This document shows, piece after piece, positions 47,428 through 52,604 of a stretch of DNA of 52,604 nucleotides. Each line of letters opens with the position of its first letter. The first letter of the stretch is position 1. Both the position numbers and the translations under genes were made by a program. This DNA is from Nonomuraea zeae (GTDB taxonomy: Bacteria > Actinomycetota > Actinomycetes > Streptosporangiales > Streptosporangiaceae). The DNA is taken from assembly GCF_005889725.1 (NCBI RefSeq), contig NZ_VCKX01000051.1:1-52604 (forward strand), written 5' to 3'. Under the pieces are notes generated by a model. The model saw only the letters and a program-made list of their open reading frames with translations, had not been told where the DNA came from and did not search any database.

Positions 47428-47450
47428 AAACGATCATTTAGAGAGCTGCC

Positions 47451-48239
47451 ATGACTCCGTATGCCACTGCCGCGCCCGCCCCACCCGTGCTGCGCATCCG
47501 CGCTCTCCGGTGCGAATATCCAGGAGAGGCCGGACCCGTCCACGCCCTGCGCGGCGTCGATCTCGATGTCGCCCGGTCCTCTTTCTTGGCGATCATGGGG
47601 CCGTCCGGTTCCGGCAAGACCACCCTCCTGCACTGCGCCGCCGGGCTGCAGAGCCCGACATCGGGCTCCGTCGAGCTCGACGGGCAGGACCTTCGCGGGC
47701 TTGACCAGACGCAGCTGGCGCGGTTGCGGCGGCGCCGCGTCGGATTCGTCTTCCAGTCGTTCAACCTCCTGCCCGCGCTCTCGGCCGTCGACAACGTCGA
47801 GCTCCCTCTGCGCCTGGACGCGCGCAAGACCGAACCGGCGCGCACGAGCGAGCTGCTCACCCGCGTGGGGCTCGGCAACCGGGGCAGCCACCGCCCTCAT
47901 CAGCTGTCAGGCGGCCAGAAGCAACGCGTCGCCGTCGCGCGGGCACTGATCACCGACCCCGACATCGTCTTCGCCGATGAGCCCACGGGCGCTCTCGACA
48001 TTCGCAGCGCCAGGGAGGTCCTGCGCTTGATGCGTGAACTCGCGGACCACGGTCAAACGATCATCATGGTCACCCACGATCCGGTCGCCGCCTCCTATTC
48101 CGATGCCGTCCTCTTCCTCGCCGACGGCCGGATCGTCGATCACCTCCCTCGCCCCACCGCGCAGCAGGTCGCCGGCAGAATGGCCGTCCTGGTCGAATCG
48201 GCGGAACAGGCCGCCCACGACTCGGCGGTGAACCGGTGA
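47451..48239 (+). CDS. ABC transporter ATP-binding protein (MacB/LolD/BceA type)
   Basis: This 262-residue ATPase has Walker [11 protein letters not shown]-loop [13 protein letters not shown], signature [17 protein letters not shown], Walker [12 protein letters not shown] and the switch histidine in VTHDPV. The FNLLP Q-loop is typical of the MacB/LolD/BceA group, which moves lipoproteins or antimicrobial peptides. It partners with the FtsX-like permease whose GTG overlaps its stop (GTGA). It is controlled with the divergent TetR gene. Confidence 0.95.
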   Translation: MTPYATAAPAPPVLRIRALRCEYPGEAGPVHALRGVDLDVARSSFLAIMGPSGSGKTTLLHCAAGLQSPTSGSVELDGQDLRGLDQTQLARLRRRRVGFVFQSFNLLPALSAVDNVELPLRLDARKTEPARTSELLTRVGLGNRGSHRPHQLSGGQKQRVAVARALITDPDIVFADEPTGALDIRSAREVLRLMRELADHGQTIIMVTHDPVAASYSDAVLFLADGRIVDHLPRPTAQQVAGRMAVLVESAEQAAHDSAVNR

Positions 48240-49561
48240 TCAGGATCGCCATGCGCTCTTTCGCGCATCACCGCGCCGCCGCGATCGCCACCGGCCTGGT
48301 CACGCTCGTCGGCACCATCCTGGTGACGGGCATGATGAGCCTGCTCGGCACCGGGCTGGCCGAGAGTACGGTCGCCGCCGACCGCGCGTTCCTGGTGCAG
48401 TTCCCGCTCATCATGGGCGGCTGGGCGGTCGCGATCGTCTTGTTCGCCATGGTCTCGACGATCGGCGTCGCGCTCACCGGCCGCGCCGGGGAGATCGCGG
48501 GCATCCGTCTCATCGGCGCGAGCCCCCGGCAGGTGCAGCGGATGCTGGCCGCCGAGACAGCGGCCATCTCGGCCAGCACGGCGCTCCCGGGCCTGGCCGC
48601 CGGCTACGCCGTCGGCTGGGTCGTCACCCGGAGCATCCATTCCGCCGGGCTCACCGACGCCGCCTCGGTCTTCGCGCCCGGCTTGCTGCTCCCGGTCCTC
48701 GGCGTGCTCGTCGTGCTGGCCGCGAGCGTGCTCGCCGCATGGATAGGCAGCCACTCCCTCGCTCACCGCAGCCCGGTGGCCGATGCGTCGCCGCCCCCAC
48801 GCCGCCGTACGGGACGGCATCCGGGACGGCGACGCCGAGTCGCCGCGACGATCATGATCGCCGCCGGCCTGGCCTCATCGGCCGCGGTGTTCGCCATGGA
48901 CCCGGCCGACGTGCTCACCACCGCGATGACCGGGCCCGGCTGCGTGCTCGTCGCCGTCGGCATGTGCATCCTCGCCCCGGAGCTCGTCGCCACGGCGAAC
49001 GCCGCGCTCAACGCCTTCCGCCCGGCACGCGCCACCGCCCCCTCCCACCTGGCCGCGATCAACCTCTCCGCGGCGCCGGAGCGGGTACGACCGACCGTGA
49101 CCTTCCTGACCCTCTTCGTCACCGTCGCCGCGGGCACGCTCAGCATGCAAGGCATCGAGAACAGCGTCGGCACGGCGAGCAGCACAGCTCAGGTCCTCGC
49201 CTCGATCAACTACTTCGTCGTCGCCCTGATCGCGGCGTTCATGGCCATCGCCCTCACCAACAACCTCGTCGCCTCCATCACCCAACGCCGCCCTGAGTTC
49301 GCGGTCATGTCCCTCATCGGCTCGACCGGCGCCCAGACACAGCGGATGCTCGTACGCGAGATCGGCGCCGCCACCGCCATCAGCACCATCGCCGGAAGCG
49401 TGGGGGCGTTCGTCACCGTCCTGCCCTTCGCCATCGTCAAAACCGGCGATCCCCTGCAAGCGGCGGCGCCCCTGCCCTACGCGGTCACCATCGTGATCGG
49501 GATCGGCGTCACCCTCGGCGTCACATCTCTCGTCGGGAGGCGCGCCATCCGCACGGCGTGA
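48236..49561 (+). CDS. FtsX-like ABC transporter permease
   Basis: This 441-residue membrane protein has about ten hydrophobic helices in two FtsX-type sets: the first set from residue 13 to 167, a basic cytoplasmic loop (PPPRRRTGRHPGRRRRVAA), then further helices to the C-terminus. The EIAGIRLIGASPRQVQRMLAAE and FAVMSLIGSTGAQTQRMLVREIG segments are the two cytosolic coupling regions. The start is GTG 48236. With the upstream ATPase it should export or sense a peptide or lipid at the membrane. Confidence 0.92.
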   Translation: MIRIAMRSFAHHRAAAIATGLVTLVGTILVTGMMSLLGTGLAESTVAADRAFLVQFPLIMGGWAVAIVLFAMVSTIGVALTGRAGEIAGIRLIGASPRQVQRMLAAETAAISASTALPGLAAGYAVGWVVTRSIHSAGLTDAASVFAPGLLLPVLGVLVVLAASVLAAWIGSHSLAHRSPVADASPPPRRRTGRHPGRRRRVAATIMIAAGLASSAAVFAMDPADVLTTAMTGPGCVLVAVGMCILAPELVATANAALNAFRPARATAPSHLAAINLSAAPERVRPTVTFLTLFVTVAAGTLSMQGIENSVGTASSTAQVLASINYFVVALIAAFMAIALTNNLVASITQRRPEFAVMSLIGSTGAQTQRMLVREIGAATAISTIAGSVGAFVTVLPFAIVKTGDPLQAAAPLPYAVTIVIGIGVTLGVTSLVGRRAIRTA

Positions 49562-49584
49562 GGCCACGGCAGGCACCGCACGAG

Positions 49585-50343
49585 CTACATCCGGGTCCGC
49601 GCGTACGCCTGCAGTGCGTCGCGGACGAACGTCGCCCCCGCGGCGTCGTCGTACATGCCGGCGAAGCGGGGGTCGTCGACGTACATGTCTCCCAGGCCCT
49701 GCACCATCTCGATCGAGCACTCCCGGTCGCCCTCGGCCGTGGGGGTGCCCGGGATCTGGCTCAGCCACCGGACGTGCCGGGCGGCCAGTGACTGAGCGCG
49801 TTCCGACATCGGAGAGACCCCGGCCCGCGCCGCGGCGACCCAGGCGGCGACGAGGTCCTCGGCGGCCTGCTTCCAGGCGAGCTGCTGGTCGAGGGTCTTG
49901 CCGTGCCACCAGTCGTTGCTCACCTGGAACACGCGCTCGCCCCAGCGTGAGATCACCTCGTCCTTGTAGTGGTCGTTGAACCCCGCCAGCATGACGTCCA
50001 TCCGCGGTTCCGCCCCCGCCTCCAGGGCCTCGACCGTCTGGCGTACGGACCGGATCTGCCGTTCGATGCGGTCCCGTTCCGCTTCCAGCTCGGCGATGTG
50101 GGCGCGCAGCCCGGCGCACGTGTCCACCTCGTCGGCCAGGACCTCGGCGATGGCCGGCAGGCCCAGGCCGAGCCGGCGCATGAACAGGATCCGCTGGAGC
50201 CGGGCGACCGCGGTGGCGTCGTAGTAGCGGTAGCCGTTCGCGCCGACCCGGGACGGGGCCAGCAGCCCGAAGCGGTCGTAGTGACGCAGGGTGCGGCTGG
50301 TGATGCCGGCCCTCACCGCGAGCTCCTGGATCGTCCACTCCAT
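49585..50343 (-). CDS. MerR-family regulator with TipAS-type domain
   Basis: This 252-residue regulator has a MerR winged helix (WTIQELAVRAGITSRTLRHYDRFGLLAPSRVGANGYRYYD), dimerisation coiled coil (LRAHIAELEAERDRIERQIRSV) and a C-terminal helical TipAS-like domain (GERVFQVSNDWWHGKTLDQQ, YVDDPRFAGMYDDAAG). In the TipA system this domain binds thiopeptide antibiotics at a cysteine; a cysteine is present here in GDRECSIEM, but whether it is equivalent is uncertain. It lies 10 bases after a DUF2268 gene on the same strand, and a MerR-type promoter lies before that gene, suggesting autoactivation. Confidence 0.9.
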   Translation of the reverse strand: MEWTIQELAVRAGITSRTLRHYDRFGLLAPSRVGANGYRYYDATAVARLQRILFMRRLGLGLPAIAEVLADEVDTCAGLRAHIAELEAERDRIERQIRSVRQTVEALEAGAEPRMDVMLAGFNDHYKDEVISRWGERVFQVSNDWWHGKTLDQQLAWKQAAEDLVAAWVAAARAGVSPMSERAQSLAARHVRWLSQIPGTPTAEGDRECSIEMVQGLGDMYVDDPRFAGMYDDAAGATFVRDALQAYARTRM

Positions 50344-50353
50344 CGTCCCAGTG

Positions 50354-51238
50354 TCACCTACGGCGGAGCGTGGCGGCGATGATCTCCGAGCTGTCGGCGT
50401 GCAGGGCCTGCGCCGCCGTCTGCCCGGTCTCCGCCAGGTAGGTGTCGACCAGCCGGTTGCCCGCGGCGTACCCGGCGCCCATCGGCAGTCCCACCGGGGT
50501 GAGGCCGAAGCGCTCGGCGCTGGGGTCGCCGTGCACCCAGGCGGTGAAGTTCTGCATGCCTGTCACGTCGAGCCCGGTGAGCACCTTGCTGAAGACCTCG
50601 TCGTCGTGCAGGTGCGGCACGCCGATGCGGGCGGGGCCGAGCTCGTCGCCGTAGAGCTGGCGGGCGAAGGCGTCGGCCAGGCCCTCGCCGACGATGTGCT
50701 CGCCGACGGTGACCGTCATCGGGTCCCACACGACCCCGCCCGGGCTCCACCGCAGGTTGTGGTGCAGCTCGTGCACGGCGGTGGCCTCCAGCCGCGCCAC
50801 GTTCTCGGGGAAGGGCCAGAACGTGATGGCGATGTGGCCCGAGATGCCGCCGAACCCGGTCAATCCTTGGCAGGGACCCATGAAGTGCTCGTCACCCGGA
50901 TCGCCGAGGAGGAACAGCACGGTGATGTCCGGGGCCGCCAGCCCCGGCGTCGCCTCCAGCAGCACGGCGAGAGCGTCGTCGAGGGCGCGCTGCATCCGCT
51001 CCCAGGCCCCGGCCGCCGCCAGGGTTTCGAGCGCGTCGAGGCAGCGCTCCTCGTCGCGGTCGATGGGGAACCCGGACGTTTCGCGGTGCACGGCAACCAG
51101 GTCGATCTCGCCGGGGTTGTAGCGGTACATGCCCTTGTTGGCCTCCAGCATCGAACGCAGCAGGTCGACGCGGTCCGGGACCGGGGCCAGCAGGATCCGC
51201 CTCATGGCGGAGTAGGTGTCAAGAACGGTGATCGACAT
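50354..51238 (-). CDS. DUF2268-type putative zinc-dependent protease
   Basis: This 294-residue protein has a gluzincin-like HELHH motif (VHELHHNLRWS) and a downstream GEHIVGEGLADAFARQLYG with a candidate third ligand glutamate, as in DUF2268 proteins. No signal peptide is seen. ATG 51238 fits a leaderless start, because the -10 element ends 7 bases upstream; a longer frame would contain the promoter. It is cotranscribed with the TipAS-type MerR gene and so probably induced by the same compound. Confidence 0.85.
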   Translation of the reverse strand: MSITVLDTYSAMRRILLAPVPDRVDLLRSMLEANKGMYRYNPGEIDLVAVHRETSGFPIDRDEERCLDALETLAAAGAWERMQRALDDALAVLLEATPGLAAPDITVLFLLGDPGDEHFMGPCQGLTGFGGISGHIAITFWPFPENVARLEATAVHELHHNLRWSPGGVVWDPMTVTVGEHIVGEGLADAFARQLYGDELGPARIGVPHLHDDEVFSKVLTGLDVTGMQNFTAWVHGDPSAERFGLTPVGLPMGAGYAAGNRLVDTYLAETGQTAAQALHADSSEIIAATLRRR

Positions 51239-51245
51239 GGCGCCG

Positions 51246-51276
51246 ATGCTAGAAGTTGACGCAGCGTCAACGTCAA
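51246..51276 (-). promoter_or_regulatory. MerR-type promoter with 19-bp spacer and central dyad
   Basis: On the reverse strand TTGACG (51276-51271) and TAGCAT (51251-51246) are separated by 19 bases. The spacer contains most of the palindrome GTTGACGC-A-GCGTCAAC (51255-51271). An over-long spacer with a dyad between the hexamers is the signature of MerR-activated promoters. Transcription should begin at or next to the ATG at 51238. Confidence 0.8.
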
Positions 51277-51391
51277 ACCCGGCGGCGCCCTTCGTCAGGC
51301 ACGGGCGCCCACGGCCGCGCCCGCCCGGGCCTGCCGTGGGAGCCGAAGCAAGTCCTTCCAGACCCTCGCCCGACGCCACGACAGCCGCGCT

Positions 51392-52207
51392 CTACGGCTT
51401 GCGGCCCACGCAGCCGTACTGGAACACCTGGCGGTCCTGGTAGCTGGTGCCGGAGTCCGGCCGCCACCGCGGGAGGGACACCAGGCCCGGCTCCACCGGC
51501 TCCAGCCCGTCGAAGAAGGCCAGGAGCTGCTCCTCCGTGCGCAAGGTGAGCGTCGTGGCGCCGCTGGCGTTCCACTGGGCGGCGGCCTCGTCCATCGAAG
51601 GGCTCCGCACGCTGTGCGCGATCGCCAGGTAGCTGCCCGACGGCAGCGCGTCCAGCAGCGTGCGTACCGAGGCGTGCGCCTGGGCGGCGTCAGGGACGAA
51701 CTCCAGCACGCCCATCAGCATCAACGCGACCGGCCGGGTGAAATCCAGCGTCCTGGCGGCCTCGCGCACGATGGGCTCGGGCTCGCGCAGGTCGGCGTCG
51801 AGGTAGTCGGTGACCCCCTCGTCGCTGCCGACGAGCAGCGCCCGCGCGTGGACCAGCACGATCGGGTCGTTGTCGACGTAGACGATCCGCGCCTTGGGGT
51901 TGACCCGCTGCGCCACCTCGTGGGTGTTGTCCGCCGCCGGGATGCCCGTGCCCACGTCCAGGAACTGGTCGACGCCGCACTCACCGGCCAGGAAACGCAC
52001 GGCGCGGCCGATGAACTCGCGCTCGGCGCGGGCGTTGACCGGCAGGTCCGGCATGACCTTCACGATCTCTTCGCCGACCTCGCGGTCAGGCGCGTAGTTG
52101 TCCTTGCCGCCCAGCCAGTAGTCCCACACCCGGGCCGGGTGTGGGACGGAGGTGTCGATACGAGCCGTGACCGCTGCTCTGTCACTCTCCACGGGGCCCT
52201 CACCCAT
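51392..52207 (-). CDS. DUF574-type SAM-dependent methyltransferase
   Basis: This 271-residue second member of the DUF574/Methyltransf_19 family in the window has landmarks DTSVPHPARVWDYWLGGKDNYAPDREVGE, FLDVGTGIPAADNTHEVAQ, IVYVDNDPIV and FTRPVALMLMGVLEFVPD. The ATG at 52207 is chosen because GAGGAGG lies 6 bases upstream; earlier ATGs in frame lack a site. The gene at 20548-21351 has clear homology but many differences, so these are old paralogues. Function is unknown for the family. Confidence 0.92.
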   Translation of the reverse strand: MGEGPVESDRAAVTARIDTSVPHPARVWDYWLGGKDNYAPDREVGEEIVKVMPDLPVNARAEREFIGRAVRFLAGECGVDQFLDVGTGIPAADNTHEVAQRVNPKARIVYVDNDPIVLVHARALLVGSDEGVTDYLDADLREPEPIVREAARTLDFTRPVALMLMGVLEFVPDAAQAHASVRTLLDALPSGSYLAIAHSVRSPSMDEAAAQWNASGATTLTLRTEEQLLAFFDGLEPVEPGLVSLPRWRPDSGTSYQDRQVFQYGCVGRKP

Positions 52208-52324
52208 CAAAGCCTCCTCATCGGCGTCCATGGCCTGCGGCCAGGGCACCAACATAGATGATCTAGGACGGCTGGATGGGCGAAATCCCACTTCATCGGG
52301 ATATCTGGCGGATAGAACCGCCCG

Positions 52325-52604
52325 TCACTCCCGGCGGGCCACCCGGTCGGCCAGCCCGGCGATCGGCGAGGTGGTGACGCGCCCGCCGGTCGTCTCCTGC
52401 CGGTCCGCCTCGCGGTAGGCCGCGTACATCCCCTGCACCCCCAGCCAGCGCAGCGGCTCGGGCTCCCACTTCCTGACCCGCCGGCCCACCCACGGCAGCC
52501 CGGTCAGCTCGCTCTCCCGCCCCAGTACGAGGTCCCGCAGCGTGCGGCCGGCCAGGTTCGTCGTCGCCACCCCGTGGCCCACGTAACCACCCGCCCAGCC
52601 CAGC
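52325..52604 (-). CDS. FAD-dependent oxidoreductase, C-terminal part (5' end outside window)
   Basis: Only the last 92 codons are present. They read LGWAGGYVGHGVATTNLAGRTLRDLVLG, which matches the C-terminal FAD-contacting region of DAO-type (glycine/D-amino-acid oxidase-like) enzymes. After that comes the family tail PWVGRRVRKWEPEPLRWLGVQG and MYAAYREADRQE. The N-terminal Rossmann motif lies beyond the window edge. The enzyme probably oxidises an amine or amino acid. The coding frame is open to the last base of the window. Confidence 0.82.
   Translation of the reverse strand, partial: LGWAGGYVGHGVATTNLAGRTLRDLVLGRESELTGLPWVGRRVRKWEPEPLRWLGVQGMYAAYREADRQETTGGRVTTSPIAGLADRVARRE

Noticed and set aside
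1..52604. tRNA, rRNA, CRISPR arrays, insertion sequences, prophage or biosynthetic megasynthase genes
   Set aside because: I looked for cloverleaf-like segments, regularly spaced repeats, transposase DDE motifs with terminal repeats, and PKS/NRPS signatures, and saw none. Repeats found are short and local.

Overview
This 52.6 kb window comes from the chromosome of a high-GC actinomycete. The signs are very GC-rich codons, frequent GTG starts, ATGA/GTGA stop-start overlaps, -10 elements that place transcription starts on the start codon, two actinobacterial DUF574-type methyltransferases, a DUF397-like small protein and many secreted hydrolases. A Streptosporangiaceae/Nonomuraea-like genus fits, but that is inference from gene style. 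I saw no rRNA, tRNA, CRISPR array, phage or transposase.

Left part (1-13.3 kb): a truncated aldehyde dehydrogenase gene lies divergent to a glutaryl-CoA dehydrogenase-like gene. Next is a long reverse-strand operon with nearly every junction overlapping: copper amine oxidase, peptide-type solute-binding lipoprotein, two permeases, two ATPases, a P1 (DmpA-type) autoproteolytic peptidase, a PaiB-like FMN protein and a C45 autoproteolytic acyltransferase/hydrolase. A LacI-type regulator is divergent, and a perfect 20-bp palindrome sits just downstream of a well-formed promoter in front of the operon. I read this as uptake of a conjugated amine or peptide, cleavage by two N-terminal-nucleophile enzymes, and amine oxidation. 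Between the two permease genes is a 35-bp tandem repeat forming three ATGA-chained 12-codon mini-ORFs.

13.3-28.3 kb: an AA10 lytic polysaccharide monooxygenase gene with a CebR/CelR-like operator; a three-gene signalling operon (histidine kinase, unclassified membrane protein, NarL-type regulator); a PP2C-like protein beside an M6 metalloprotease; a DUF574 methyltransferase; a membrane EEP phosphatase; a broken Ser/Thr kinase; a GH3 glycosidase; a vanadium-haloperoxidase-like PAP2 enzyme; and small actinobacterial proteins.

28.3-38.6 kb: a methyltransferase; a carbohydrate locus (two LacI regulators around an operon of Gfo/Idh/MocA oxidoreductase, DUF6807/PmoA-like protein and cupin, with a LacI-type operator at its promoter); a secreted serine hydrolase; a small secreted protein; an SDR remnant; and a divergent methyltransferase/MerR pair sharing a dyad.

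38.8-42.1 kb: the most unusual locus. Three tightly linked genes encode a membrane-anchored macro domain protein, a VWA protein with a helical N-terminus, and a protein resembling ARPP-type domains. This could be an ADP-ribose/NAD-linked stress, RNA-repair or conflict module, and I rank it as the best candidate for an undescribed system.

42.4-52.6 kb: an M36 metalloprotease with a structured leader; an amidohydrolase with twin operators; a TetR regulator divergent from an ABC ATPase/FtsX permease pair; a DUF2268 protein and TipA-like MerR operon with a textbook MerR promoter; a second DUF574 methyltransferase; and the 3' end of an FAD oxidoreductase gene cut by the window edge.
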